This document shows positions 1-10,955 of a DNA stretch of 64,000 nucleotides, one piece after another. The notes beneath the pieces were generated by a model. The model had not been told where the DNA came from. It saw only the letters and a program-made list of their open reading frames with translations, and did no database searches. Source of the DNA: Norana najaformis (Eukaryota > Annelida > Clitellata > Crassiclitellata > Hormogastridae). Both the position numbers and the translations under genes were made by a program. Location: the NCBI GenBank assembly GCA_964023275.1, contig OZ029927.1, positions 24,856,831 through 24,920,830 on the forward strand, read 5' to 3'. Position 1 is the first letter of the stretch; the number at the start of each line of letters is the position of its first letter.

Positions 1-1753
1 TTGTTGTCTTCAGACAACCACTAGAAGAGTAAAGACAGACAGAAGTCCGCGGATGAAGACACGTCGCAGTCAACAGGCGTCGACAATTGATTAGTGCGCC
101 GATGACGATGGCACATTGTGCATGTATTCAGAACGACACGCGTCACGACGTCTTCGTCTAATGAAAACAAACGCTGTGGCGAGTCCTTGAATCTTGCGGA
201 TCAAACGAAAAGACAAAAGCAGTTTTTCAGGCGAGGAAAGTTTGCCTGCAATTTGTCGTTCGTCGAGGATTTTCGTCGTGAGTTTAGGATTGCAGAAGAC
301 CCTTAATGCAGAAAATAATTGCTCTTTATTGCACGACTCGTTTGAATTAATCCTCTGAAAATGGCTCAGAAAATAATCTTCAGAAGAATATCATAACACA
401 ACAAGGCTTTTTAAATGGTTCAGAAGACATGCAATCCGTGTTAGAACCATTGCAACTAAACAAGAATGATTAAGAGCCATTCTCTCTAACTTCTTCTTAA
501 AAGCTATGAGAGCGTCCACACTGAATTATTCCACAAGTCTATAAAATAGTCCTCACAAAACACTCCTCATCAAGATAGTTCCCAGAAAATAGCTAAGCAA
601 TAACAGGTCCAAGAAAACAGTCCTAAGAAAATAGTCCTTAGAAAAATAGTCCTCAATCTACTACAGTTGAACTAGAAAATAGTTCTAGGAAAAATAGTCC
701 CGAGAAATATAGTCGCGCAGAAAAGTCCTTAGAAAAGTAGTCCGAAAGAAAATAGTTCTCGGAAAAAGTCATCAAGAAAAGCGCTCAAAAATGTCCTAAG
801 AAGAAGTAGACGGAAAGAAAATAGTCCTCAGAAAAATAATCCTCAAGAACAGCGCTCAGAAAAGCCCTCAGAAAAGTTGTCGGAAAGAAAATGATACTCA
901 AAACAAGTCATCAGAAAACAGTCCACTTAACCTAGTCCTCATCACACACATTTATGCGACGTTGCAAAGAATTAACTCGCCAATTTCACGAGTGTATAAT
1001 AAAAATAAATCCATGGCCCCACAAGTACAGTTGAACTAGACGATCCCTGTCGCACAGATTTATCTAGAAAAACCAGATCAGATGATAGCAAGTATGATCT
1101 GCGTGACAACGCTGTAGTAAGTTACTTGCAGAGCCGATCTGATACAAGACTTTTTTATTTGTGAAATTGTGGTCAGTACGCAGGCGACATTGTTATTGAT
1201 TTTTGTGCGTGCATTATTTCTGTCTGGCAAGGCATTAGTCGACGGTCTCGAACATGGACGAGCGCAATTAACTGTTTGGCCTCTATAGATATATTGAATG
1301 GCGAACTAGAAATGCCGAGTTGCGATGTCTTCATTGTATGTGCGGTACACGCATCAGCCATAAATGCCATCAGCAGGTGCTCTGCGCTAATGGGCAAGAG
1401 CATAACAAATATTCGGAACTACTAAATCATGACAGTAGTACTTGCAACTAATCATAAAAGGTATATGTGCTATATTGCCATTGAAGCGACGCAGTCATTA
1501 AGGTGTCTACGTCAGAGATTACGTCACTCTAATTAGAATGCGTGACGTGGATGACTTTGGCCAGCGGTTGGTCTGCTCAGATTCGCTTCTTCTTCGTGTG
1601 TCAACAGTTGGAATAACTTGACGCCAGCACAAGACAGGAAGTCTTTGGCAGTCTCTTAAGACGCTGGCTGGCCACGAATTCCCAACGGCCGGATGCTGTC
1701 TCACTAGACGACGGAGTCTGGGCCACGCTCGGCTACTCCGAAGGATTGAGTCA

Positions 1754-1754
<1 letters not shown>
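1..1754. other. Non-coding stretch, no gene recognised
   Basis: Apart from the degenerate repeat at 545-940 I see no convincing exon on either strand. Short open frames here have no recognisable domain. If the RasGRF-like exon at 3357-3626 belongs to a normal gene, this stretch is probably intron of that gene; that is an inference. Confidence 0.4.
545..940. repeat. Degenerate A-rich tandem repeat
   Basis: A loose array of 12-17 bp units built around GAAAATAGTCCT and variants (AGAAAATAGTCCTCAG and similar), many copies with substitutions. No reading frame of note crosses it. It is an old, decayed minisatellite. Confidence 0.6.

Positions 1755-1809
<55 letters not shown>
1755..1809. repeat. 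(CA)n microsatellite
   Basis: An uninterrupted CA dinucleotide run of about 55 bp, followed by imperfect ACGCACACG units. Open frames that cross it are artefacts of the repeat. Confidence 0.97.
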
Positions 1810-1811
<2 letters not shown>

Positions 1812-2289
1812 CGCGCACACGCACACGCAAACACACATCATCAGCACCAGCACCACAAGCATAATATAATAGTAGCAGTAATATAATAATGTTAATAGTA
1901 GTAATAATAATTGTCTTCTCTGGCGCAGAACATCTGCGCGAGAGTTCGACTCTTCTGGGTAGAATCCTCTGCGTCTACCCGTTGGCAACGGAGTGTGGAA
2001 GCAACTGGCAAAACTGTCATGATTTTGAGAGATTTACCTCAGCACATTGCGTTTACTAAACAACCATTTTGTTCTCATATTATTCGCTAGATAGCGCCCG
2101 CGTTCACCATCACATCATGCAACCGGACCACACAAGCATGCATCTTAACTATTACTATAGAGATACGAATAGTATTATTATAGTTGTTAATCATCATAAT
2201 TATAAAATGTAACACCAGCAATATTTTCTGTATATTGTTATCACATTCTAATGCAGTAAATCTAAACCGCCTTTTCAGAACTTTATACA

Positions 2290-3050
2290 TGCTCACTACT
2301 TGGGCGTTATTTTTGATTCTACTATGTCTCTCACAAACTATGTAAATGGTATTTGTAAATCATCATAAATGTACATTCGTGACATACGCAGAATTAGGCG
2401 ACTTCTAGAATATCATTGGCTAATGCACTGCTCTCTAGCCGCCTAGACTACTGTAACTCAATTCTTGTTGGTATCACAAAGTCAAATATGCAGAAACTCC
2501 AAAGAGTTCAGAACTCCTTGGCTACAGCTATAACAAATACTTCAAAATTTGAGCATATTACCCCTGTACCTAAATCTTTGCATTGGCTTCCTGTTCGGCA
2601 AAGTGTTTGTTTCAAACTGGGACTTACAGTTTATAAAACAATGAACTACGGTCAACCAAAATACTTAAAATCAGTCCTTATTTCCAAAACTTACCATTAT
2701 TCAGCAAGATCATCTGATTGTCTTTCTCTGGTCATACCTTGGACTAGAACTGTTCTGGGTAAACGGGATTTTTCAGTTGCTTGACCTAAATTTTGGAACT
2801 CCCTTCCTGTGTCTTTTCATTCTGCTCAGTCGCTTTTGTCATTTCGTTCTCAACTTAAAACATACCTTTTTCAAATTGCTTATCCACCGTAGGCTGCCTC
2901 TCTGTCCTGTGGACTGACCTTCTGGATATTGACCTGATTGCGGCTTGGCTATGGTGTGCCATCGGTTGATGCCTTGTGCATTAGACACCGGCGCATTAGA
3001 AGTTTCTAATTATTATTATTAATTATTATTATTATTACTACTTCTGCTCA
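2290..3050 (+). mobile_element. 5'-truncated non-LTR retrotransposon (LINE), RT C-terminal part
   Basis: The open frame 2416-2784 reads LLSSRLDYCNSILVGI, then LQRVQNSLATAI and HITPVPKSLHWLPVRQ, which are hallmark blocks at the C-terminal end of L2/CR1-like reverse transcriptases. After a stop near 2782 the same frame continues with a PKFWNSLPVS block and a YLFQIAYPP end, so the copy is mutated. It ends in a TTATTATTA-rich tail near 3010-3050. The 5' part with the polymerase active site is absent. Related 3' fragments lie at 8020-8330, 35385-35480 (-) and 39470-39870 (-). Confidence 0.8.
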
Positions 3051-3356
3051 ACTGAGTTTTCATATAAATTCTAGCTGTTTCAGGTTCTCGTTTAATTTTC
3101 TAATCTTCAGAGTTTATTTTGAACCAAAGCGATCATTGCTGCTTTAACTAAAACCATGAATACAGTAAAACTATGATTACAGTAGAACCATGATTACAGT
3201 AGAACCATGATTGCAGTAGACCTGGTAAATAGTACAGAGTTTATTTTAAGTTTAATCATGGATTAGCGACAGCAAAAACCGAATCCTAACAACGGAAGAA
3301 GAAGCAGTTGAAGCATTTCAAGACGACAGGAAATCAATGAGCATTAATTCATCTAC

Positions 3357-3626
3357 CTGTTTGTCGACTTCCTTTCCTCTTCCAGAGCCTGGTACGACAA
3401 TCCTTTCGCAGTAGCATCCCTCGAGGAGCGCCATTCCAGACGGTTTCATACAGGTTTCGTTCTCATAGTAGAACAAAAGGTTCTGGTAGAGCGTAAACCA
3501 TCGCAGCTGCCACTTTCCCGTATCGGTGCTTCTCTTGTACAGGTAACCGCTCAGAGTACTCTCCGAGCGCGACTTCGAAGCCAGGTGCAACAGCTGCAAT
3601 TCATTGATTCTGACCGCCTTCTGCAT
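3357..3626 (-). CDS. RASGRF: RasGRF-like guanine nucleotide exchange factor, first coding exon (PH domain start)
   Basis: The 90-codon exon begins MQKAVRINELQLLHLASKSR and continues LSGYLYKRSTDTGKWQLRWF, then LLFYYENE and PSGMALLEGCYCERI. This is the N-terminus and first PH domain of Ras-specific guanine nucleotide-releasing factors (RASGRF1/2), which also begin MQKA/G and have the GYLSKRS, KWFALLQNLLFYFE and PSGLYLLEGC blocks. The start is the family's start, and the exon ends in phase 0 at a GTAGAT donor just below 3357. The remaining PH domain, IQ motif, DH, second PH and CDC25 catalytic domains are not in the window and should lie off the left edge, because the gene is on the minus strand. 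Assignment to RASGRF1 or 2 cannot be made. Confidence 0.8.
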
Positions 3627-3631
3627 CTCTC

Positions 3632-3985
3632 ACCGGTCAGTCCAATCCCTCGCTGTTCAATCCAACCTCCTACCGTTAATCCGATCTTTCACCGGTCAAT
3701 CCAACAGCTCACCGTTCAATCCAACAGCTCACCGTTCAATCCACTCTCGCCGTTCAATCCAACCTCTCACTGTTCAACTCAACCTCCCAACGTTCAACCC
3801 ACTCTCTCACCGTTCAATGCAATTTCTCACCGGTCAATCCACTCTCTTGAATTTCAATCCAACCTCTCACTGTTCAACCTAACCTCCCATAGTTCAATCC
3901 GATCTGTCACCGTTCGGTCAAATTTCTCACCGTTCAACCCACTCTCTCACCGTTCAGTCCGATCTGTCACCGTTCAATCCAGTCG
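3632..3985. repeat. Minisatellite directly upstream of the RasGRF-like start codon
   Basis: About 18-20 copies of a ~17-20 bp unit resembling CTCACCGTTCAATCCAAC on the plus strand. It begins only about 6 bp upstream of the ATG on the minus strand, so it occupies the 5' untranslated or proximal promoter region of that exon. Confidence 0.85.
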
Positions 3986-4434
3986 TATTCCAAAGTCCAG
4001 CTCAGTCTGGCGTCCGTAGCAACTGTGGCTCTTTCCCGAGCATTGATGTCGATTTCGCTGTTGACAGACACTCGACGCAGAAAGCGGAAACCTATGATAA
4101 CACGAATCCCTACAGAAGATGAACTGACTAAATATATCGCCAGGAAAAACAGAATCACGCCGCGGTCAGAAAGAAAAGATCGCTTTACCGGTATATTGTA
4201 TTGTATTTGTCAATTTGTATAGCTCCTCTCACAGAACAAACTACTCAGGGGCCAAATAACAGACAGAACGGAGTCCATTCGTTTCGAGTTATTTCTGTAG
4301 AAACATGGCAGTTGTTTGATGAACATTTGGCGACACGCACGAAATCTGAGATCGTCGCCAAGCGAGCTAACTATCGGTCACCGATGCTCAACACCGGCGT
4401 TTGATCATTCCTCATATCCTTTCGACACGATCTG

Positions 4435-4495
4435 CCATCCATCCATCCATCCATCCATCCATCCATCCATCCATCCATCCATCCATCCATCCATC
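4435..4495. repeat. (ATCC)n microsatellite
   Basis: A perfect ATCC tetranucleotide run of about 15 units. The minus-strand open frame reading WMDG repeatedly is an artefact. Confidence 0.97.
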
Positions 4496-4737
4496 AGCAG
4501 TCAGTCTCAGCAGCCAGGCAAGCGCCCAAGCAAGCAAGCATCCTGTTTCTGTCGGCTGATGCAGCAGGTACGAACGCATCGAACCTGACACGCATGCGTC
4601 GACAGTCGAAGATGACATTCCAAACACAGACCTGGACCGCAATCGGCTTTAAGCCATCAACGCCGAAGCAAGTGTCTGATTGTAAATACAGGTCAACAAT
4701 AGTCTCGGACTGCTGAGAATATGCGACCTCTTTAAGA

Positions 4738-4777
4738 AGAGAGAGAGACAGAGAGACAGAGAGAGAGACAGAGAGAC

Positions 4778-4857
<80 letters not shown>
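4738..4857. repeat. (GA)n microsatellite
   Basis: About 120 bp of GA dinucleotides, with interspersed GACA units in the first half and a pure run from about 4800. Confidence 0.97.
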
Positions 4858-4860
<3 letters not shown>

Positions 4861-5099
4861 CAAGAATGACGGAGGAAATCTAGCATGAGATAATTTCGGA
4901 GATTTTCATTTACATTGCAGTTACATGAGATGAGATTAACAGACTATAACTGTTACTGAACATAATATCAACACAAGACCTCGGAAATAAGCAGGTAGAG
5001 AAAAGGTAGAAATTTTCCATTAAACCTATGCATATATCAAGATATTTATATAGCGTCTTTAGAGCGCAACTCTATAATAAATGGTCTTCATGACTGTAC

Positions 5100-5340
5100 A
5101 CTGCTGCCTCTAGAGCCATTCACCAGGCTCACCACTGTGTCGTGGACTCTCTCACCGAGACCATACCATACACGCTCTTCGTTCTCTGCGCTGGCTTCCT
5201 TTACCTGGACGTATCCGCTTCAAGCTAGCGCTCCTCATTTACAGAGCACGTGGAAACAACCTGCCATCCTTCATCCTACTGGATACATCATGTAACTTTG
5301 TTAAAGGCCTCTACTCTGTACAGCATCTTCTGGAAAAAAA
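5100..5340 (+). mobile_element. LINE remnant (RT C-terminal end)
   Basis: One frame gives a WLPLPGRIRFKLALLIYRAR block, the usual sequence after the LHWLP motif of L2/CR1-type reverse transcriptases. It is short and frame-broken, with a likely end near 5340. Confidence 0.55.
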
Positions 5341-5364
5341 TTGTTCCTGGTAAATGTAAATGTA

Positions 5365-5470
5365 CAGTACACGTTTTCCTATAACGACTGTGACTTTTCC
5401 TTATTTAATGAAGTGATCGGGCGAGGTCTTGACTACAGCTGCCCGTTTGAATGGGCGCCACGTCACTTAA
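5365..5470 (+). repeat. Dispersed repeat family B, partial copy
   Basis: Contains TTTTCCTATAACGACTGTGA followed by a region reading GCCCGTTTGAATGGGCGCCA. The same consensus recurs at 6225-6420 (-), 44115-44290 (+), 56455-56630 (-) and 58420-58500 (+). It is a SINE-sized interspersed repeat without an obvious tRNA head. Confidence 0.6.
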
Positions 5471-5729
5471 GGTCCTCGAGCACGGATCTGGTAAACGTCT
5501 TGACTATGGCTGACGTTCTTTTACAGTTGCTGGTCTTTCCAACTGAAACCCTTCATTACCACATCTTCGCAACTCTCTTACCGAGACCATCTTTCGCTCT
5601 AGACTCAATACTTACCTCATCGGACATGAATATGATTTTTTTATGTTTAATGTTGCCCGGCTTCAATGTGCAATTCTGAACTTTGTTAATTAAGAGGGCT
5701 TTATCAAATTACCTGTAGGCCTTTGTTGC

Positions 5730-5860
5730 GGGTCACGGTGGCCAATTGGTTAGAGCGTTTGGCTTGTAACTAGAAGGAGGGAGCTTGAGCAAGTTGTTAA
5801 GCGCGATCGTGTGGTGCAAAATTTGAAGCAATTGTTTCTTCGCTTCGGGACTTTTATTGC
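5730..5860 (+). mobile_element. tRNA-derived SINE (family A), diverged copy
   Basis: GGCCAATTGGTTAGAGCG resembles a tRNA A box and is shared with the clearer copies at 22490-22681 and 24460-24640. The B box is poorly preserved here. Confidence 0.5.
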
Positions 5861-6224
5861 ATGTACCGTTACTACTTTATCGGGATCTGCTCAGCGTCTT
5901 TCTGATACAATAACGTGACCCCAAATTTCATTTTCCACTTACCAAAACCGCAATTCTTCAAAATTAGAGTAAAGCCTGAGGATCTAATCGTCGACAGAAA
6001 TTTCTCCGATCGATGTATGTCAGCTAGTCTACTTAAAAAGGCAGAGTTCTGTGCTGCCAACGCAAAATTCACAGGAATCTCTAATCGGCTCCAACATCGG
6101 TCAAACCACACGTAGAAATGTGCAGCAGCAGAGCAAAAGGCACCGTTTCCATTCGTAAAAATAGGAGCACATACAAATGCGATTAACCACTGGTCACCGG
6201 GCTTAACTGGACATTGCCAATACA

Positions 6225-6420
6225 CATTGTACGGACCGTGCTAGCCCGAGATTCAAATCTCTGAAATAGGCCTAACCCACGACAGGTACTTAAATGGCGT
6301 GGCGCCCATTCAAACGGGTAGCGGTGGTGAAGGATCTTACCCGATAAAAATTCATTGAAAAATGAGCAGGGTCGAATCCATACAGTCGCTATAGAGAAAC
6401 GTGTACATTTACATTTCTAT
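6225..6420 (-). repeat. Dispersed repeat family B
   Basis: Reverse-complement copy of the family seen at 44115-44290. It includes the pairs GCTAGCCCGAGATTC/AAATCTCTGAAATA and GCGCCCATTCAAACGGG, and ends in a segment with TCAATGAATTTTTATCGGG in antisense. Confidence 0.65.
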
Positions 6421-6799
6421 TCACATTTCCTCGTGTGGAAACCCTAAGAAAGGCAATGCTGTTTTCTTCTTCGATTTGAGCAAGTTTGGTGGCCTCTATA
6501 AAAACGCGTTTACTTGTTAGCTTGTTAGCGCACAAGTGACGTCACACTTCAGTTTCAAATCTATCGTTAATAAAGTAAGTTAATCGTTAAAGTATCAGTT
6601 TTCACAAATATATAGACGGATTTTTGTCCACTGTTTGTGTCTGGTACAGTAAATACGATGATCTGTGGTTAATCAGTAAGTTCAGTTAGTTCTGTAAATT
6701 CTTTGATGTCATTCAGGTCTCGACTTAAGACGCATATTTTCAACTTGTTTACCCATGGCCGTAAGTCACCGTAAGAATTACGACAGTTGTCTGGTCCAT

Positions 6800-7110
6800 C
6801 ATACGGACTCACCAACACTTCACCTCTTTCAGTTTCTGCGCAAGTCTTTCACTCAAGACTGAAAACACTTCTTTTCCGAAAATCTTATCCTGATTCTTCC
6901 TCTTCTTATCACTCTTCTCTCTTGAATTTCAAACACCATCCACCGTAGCCGTCTGACTGCCTGACTCCTGGATCTTGATCTGTAACCGAACCCTTTAGCC
7001 TATCGATTCTGTTTTGACTGAGCGCCTGTGAATAAGCTGGTTCCCGCGACTTGGCTTTCGTTGGGCGCTGTAGAAATCTCGAGATTACGATTGCGATAAG
7101 CCTGGGTTCT
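6800..7110 (+). mobile_element. LINE family 1, 3' fragment
   Basis: Covers the end of the ORF and the 3' untranslated region: CTGGATCTTGATCTG, TTTTGACTGAGCGCCTGTG, AAGCTGGTTCCCGCGACTTG, GTTGGGCGCTGTAGAAATC and a terminal CGAGATTACGATTG. The identical 3' module ends the larger copy at 27590-28585. Copies of this family are 5'-truncated, as is typical of target-primed reverse transcription. Confidence 0.8.
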
Positions 7111-7489
7111 GGTTTCTCTGACGGTTCGACCTATTGGAATTCGACCTGGTTTTAATCAGTCATAGTCAAACTCCATTCAGAAACCGGGTATTAACCATTC
7201 ACATTCAATCTCAATTCAGAAACAGGTTTTAACCAGTCTCAGCTTCAGTCAGGCGGTAAAATGCACTACCACAATAGTCAGTGGGTTTGAATCAGATTAT
7301 GCCTGATCAACTGACTTAGATGACTAAAGATTGATCAATATTACACTCTGCAGTTTTTTTAAAGAATTACATCCCCAAAGATCAACTGTGTGAAGTGTAA
7401 ACCGTCAACTGATTGCTCACTAATCTAAGGGTCTCCAGTTCAATCCTGGGTCTGGGCAAATCATATCTGCAAGATTGTTCAGATTCCAA

Positions 7490-7720
7490 AGGGTCATTTC
7501 AGGTCTGAACTCTGTCGAATCTAATCTAAACTAATCTAATCTGTTGACTTCTACAGCGCTGTTAGGCTAATGCCCAAGGCATCAATTGATGGTCGCTTCA
7601 AGTGAAATAGTAATCAAGTCATAATCCTTTGTAGAAGCCAGGTGGAATTCCGATGGGTCAGAGAAACTAGAAGCCAGGCTACGATGGGTAAGCAAGTTGA
7701 GACAGATGAGTCTTAAGTTT
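7490..7720 (-). mobile_element. LINE/SINE 3' fragment with TCTAATCTAATC tail
   Basis: Read on the minus strand it contains GGTTTCTCTGACCCATCGG-like sequence, a CGACCATCAATTGATGCC block, CAGCGCTGTAGAAGTC and a terminal (GATTA)n run. The same series recurs at 23330-23480 (+), 33280-33560 (-), 38870-39140 (-) and 48600-48860 (+). Confidence 0.6.
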
Positions 7721-8019
7721 AGACCTGAATGACATCACAGAACTGACACAAGCGAATTCCAAAGCCGTAGTCTTAAATCTAGCAAAGTATCAATAGCAAA
7801 TGATTTACTTAAGTTAACTGAAGTGCTACCAGTGACGCTATGTACTCCTGTCTCTAATCCGACTGGTTGCCAGTTGCAAGTGCGGTACATTTTTTCTACA
7901 GTGACAGTATGAATGAATACTACATATGGCGAATGAATATATTTACTATGCCTTGGTATTAATCGTCTTATCTTTACCATCTGTTTACTTACTGATAATT
8001 ATGTAACCTGTGCACTGAC

Positions 8020-8330
8020 TTGTTGTGCCTCAGACCAATCAATGCTGGGCATGGCTTTCTCAACGATTGGTCCTAGGTTTTTGAATTCATTGTCCACTTC
8101 CGTCCACTGTTTCAGTTTTCTGGTGTTATTGAAGTCCAGTATCAAAACTGATCTTTTCCAGTTTTCTTATCCGTTGTGGTCTGCCTTTGGGTCTCCTTGA
8201 ACTATTTGGATGCCAACTGCGTTTGTCTAAATGCTTATCTGATTACCAACTATGATTTAACTTCAAAGATACCATTGACTACAGCAGTTTCAATTACGAC
8301 AGTGGATCAGCAGAAGCCTAATGATTAAAT
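8020..8330 (+). mobile_element. LINE remnant related to the copy at 2290-3050
   Basis: Translates to a broken RFWNSLPVS-type block followed by an LFQFSYP-like end, then 3' untranslated sequence. Heavily decayed. It lies directly upstream of the zinc-finger ORF. Confidence 0.5.
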
Positions 8331-8450
8331 TATATAATTCCTAGCAGTCTTTGTTTGTCAAATTTATAGGATTGTGGCAAGTTGTGCCATTGACTGATTG
8401 ATTGGTTGCTTTGCTGGCTGGCGGGTGAACGTAGGGATTTGATTGTGGAC

Positions 8451-9707
8451 ATGGCTGACCAGAAGGAAAATCTGGAATGCCACACGAAAACCCACGCTAG
8501 AGAAAAACCATATGAGTGCAAATTCTGTCACAATGCATTTGCACATAAATCTAATCTGGAAGTCCACAGAAGAACCCACAATGGTGAAAAACCATACAAG
8601 TGCAATTTATGTCACAAAGCATTTGCACAGAAATCTAATCTGGAAGTCCACAGAAGAACCCACACTGGAGAAAAACCATACAAGTGCAATTTATGTCACA
8701 ATGTATTTACATATAAGGGTACAATGGAAGTCCACAGAAGAACCCACACTGGAGAAAAACCATACGAGTGCAATTTATGTCACAAAGCATTTGCACAGAA
8801 ATCTAATCTGGAAGTCCACAGAAGAACCCACACTGGAGAAAAACCATACGAGTGCAATTTATGTCACAATTTTTTTGCACATAAAACATCTTTAGACTGC
8901 CATAGAAGAACCCACACTGGAGAAAAACCATACAAGTGCAATTTATGTCACAAAGCATTTACACAGAAATCTTCACTGGGAGTTCATACACAAACCCACA
9001 TTGGAGAAAAACCATACAAGTGCAATTTTTGTCACAAAGCATTTGCACGGAAATCTTCACTGGGAGTTCATACACAAACCCACACTGGAGAAAAACCATA
9101 CAAGTGCAATTTATGTCACAATGTATTTATATATAAGGGTACAATGGAAGTCCACAGAAGAACCCACACTGGTGAAAAACCATACAAGTGCAATTTATGT
9201 CACAAAGTGCAATTTATGTGTCACAAACAAAGAAATCTTCACTGGGAGTTTTGCACAAGTGCAATTTATGAAGCACTGAAGCGTCATCTTGAAAGTCATA
9301 CAAGAACCCATACTGGAGAAAAACAATGCATATGCGAATTATGCAACCACCTGTTTCGAGATAGGAGTGATTTAAAAAAACACATAAGAACCCATACTGG
9401 CGAAAAACAATACATATGCCAGTTATGCAACAAACTGTACAGAGAAAAGAGAAGTCTAGAAAACCACAAAAGAACCCACACTGGAGAAAAACCAAACAAG
9501 TGCAATTTATGTCACAAAACATTTGCACAGAAAGGTCAGCTGGAATGTCATACAAGAACCCACACTGGAGCAAAACCAAGAGGACGTCATTGTTCTTCAT
9601 CCGAGACAACTGACAAGCCACCTGTCGAAGCAGACCGGAACAGCGTCGCGGTGCTGATGCCACGGGAAGAAAAGGCAGCGGTCAGGGTTCGACGCCGGTC
9701 GAAGTAA
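8451..9707 (+). CDS. C2H2 zinc-finger protein, about 418 residues, possibly 5'-incomplete
   Basis: A tandem array of Krueppel-type fingers (CxxCx12Hx3H) joined by TGEKPY linkers, which normally bind DNA in the nucleus. The first ATG in frame gives MADQKENLECHTKTH. This begins inside a finger (only the His half is present), so an upstream exon is likely missing or the gene was truncated. About eight regular fingers of 84 nt follow up to residue ~245, near-identical in DNA sequence and so recently amplified. The next finger is corrupted (YKCNLCHKVQFMCHKQRNLH), with a duplicated piece of 'TGCAATTTATGTCACAAA'. Then come three more fingers of another subtype (CELCNHLF, CQLCNKLY, CNLCHKTF). The C-terminus is a basic tail ending RVRRRSK. 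No KRAB, SCAN or BTB domain is visible. No introns occur within the array. Confidence 0.8.
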   Translation: MADQKENLECHTKTHAREKPYECKFCHNAFAHKSNLEVHRRTHNGEKPYKCNLCHKAFAQKSNLEVHRRTHTGEKPYKCNLCHNVFTYKGTMEVHRRTHTGEKPYECNLCHKAFAQKSNLEVHRRTHTGEKPYECNLCHNFFAHKTSLDCHRRTHTGEKPYKCNLCHKAFTQKSSLGVHTQTHIGEKPYKCNFCHKAFARKSSLGVHTQTHTGEKPYKCNLCHNVFIYKGTMEVHRRTHTGEKPYKCNLCHKVQFMCHKQRNLHWEFCTSAIYEALKRHLESHTRTHTGEKQCICELCNHLFRDRSDLKKHIRTHTGEKQYICQLCNKLYREKRSLENHKRTHTGEKPNKCNLCHKTFAQKGQLECHTRTHTGAKPRGRHCSSSETTDKPPVEADRNSVAVLMPREEKAAVRVRRRSK

Positions 9708-10490
9708 TGATTGGAGGATAATGGTTCTCGAGAGCAGTAAACACCCAAACTGTGCAGAATGACATTAAAGCTAATGGCGGCACATTTTGGATAGGAATAT
9801 GCTCATTATAAGCCTACTTGAGCCTGCCGCTTAAGAGTCAGTGGGTGGGCGAATGAGGGAAATGACTTATCGCTACACTGCTTTTAATTTTTAATCGTCA
9901 TTACTAAAGCATTTAGACATAAATTATGCCGTGTTGCGGGGCATGAAACTGACCCAACAATTCAGTTGGCTCTTGCGGACTTGTTTTATCTAAGCACTGT
10001 GAATAATCTAATCTAGTTTATACGACTTCTGTATAACGATAGGCATAACTAAGAGTGCTTTAGCCGTCAATTAATTTAATTGAAATGGCTTGTGATTTTG
10101 TGGTGTTGGTGGTGGTTTCTGTTTAACGAAGTAGTGTCACAACATAGGCCTAAGTGATTAGCGTTGCCCTCCTCCTTTATCCAGACTGCACTGGGATCGC
10201 CGAAACACGGCCGTGGTGGAGTTTGTTATTTTTACGTATTGCAGAGGCAAACTTTAGCAGATTAGAACAAAAGTCAGGCACCTTTCACCTATAGGGATTC
10301 CGCTTCTAAATTTCGAACATCGAGGCCAAAGTTTTACAAATGCAATCCTTACCCGCGCTGTGCGTTATCTTCGAAATAGGTTGGGTCTGTAATCAAATTA
10401 GATTGTCTTAGAATTAGGCCAAGATTACGTTACAATTAAAATATACTAGTTTATCATTATATCACAATTATGATCCCCTTATAAAATAAA
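9708..10490. other. Intergenic, nothing recognised
   Basis: Sequence after the zinc-finger stop. No exon-like open frame, repeat array or RNA gene that I can support. Confidence 0.4.
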
Positions 10491-10494
10491 GTTA

Positions 10495-10732
10495 TATTGG
10501 AATTTGATGACAATGAATTGAGATAATATCAGAATTAATTAAATCTACAACGGAAATAGATTTGTTAACATAAGCTTAAATTAAATATAACGCCTAGATA
10601 AGCTTTTCTTAGTCGCTGCGCATACCACTGATAGCACCGTATCCGATATATTGGAATTAGATTAATCTAATTCTATTGTAAACTTAATCTAATTCTAATA
10701 TTATCTGAATTCAATATCGTCAAATTCCAATA
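10495..10732. mobile_element. MITE-like element with ~42-bp imperfect terminal inverted repeats
   Basis: The left arm at 10495-10536 (beginning TATTGGAATTTGATGA) and the right arm at 10691-10732 (ending TCGTCAAATTCCAATA) are imperfect reverse complements over about 42 bp. The 155-bp interior is AT-rich and has further TTAATCTAATTC sub-repeats in both orientations. It has no coding capacity. A short TA-rich target duplication is possible but ambiguous. Confidence 0.55.
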
Positions 10733-10889
10733 ATATCAGAAGATGCTTTTTGTGAAGAAGCAGAGGGCGGAGCCAGTGGCATCAGTCTGACTCCCTGTGG
10801 TGGCCACTGGTCAGCATCCGACTTGTCTGAAGTCGCATTCAGCACCAGGCCTAGAGCACTGTTGTATGCACGCATCAAGGAATTGTAGC

Positions 10890-10955
10890 CCTAAATGAGA
10901 AAGAGAAAGAGAGAAAAAAAAAGAGAAAGAGAGACAGACAGAGACAGAGAGAGTG
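10890..10955. repeat. GA-rich low-complexity run
   Basis: AGAAAGAGAGAAAAAAAAAG followed by GACAGA units. Confidence 0.8.

Noticed and set aside
1519-1988. Minus-strand open frames with VCVCVC runs
   Set aside because: They are translations of the (CA)n microsatellite and have no domain outside it.
3632-3985. CRISPR-like array of short repeats
   Set aside because: Units are contiguous 17-20 bp with no unique spacers, in an animal genome; this is a minisatellite.
4412-4886. Minus-strand frames with WMDG repeats and SLSLSL runs
   Set aside because: Artefacts of the (ATCC)n and (GA)n microsatellites.
8443-9663. Other open frames over the zinc-finger region on both strands
   Set aside because: Shadow frames of the repeated 84-bp finger unit, with no independent domains.
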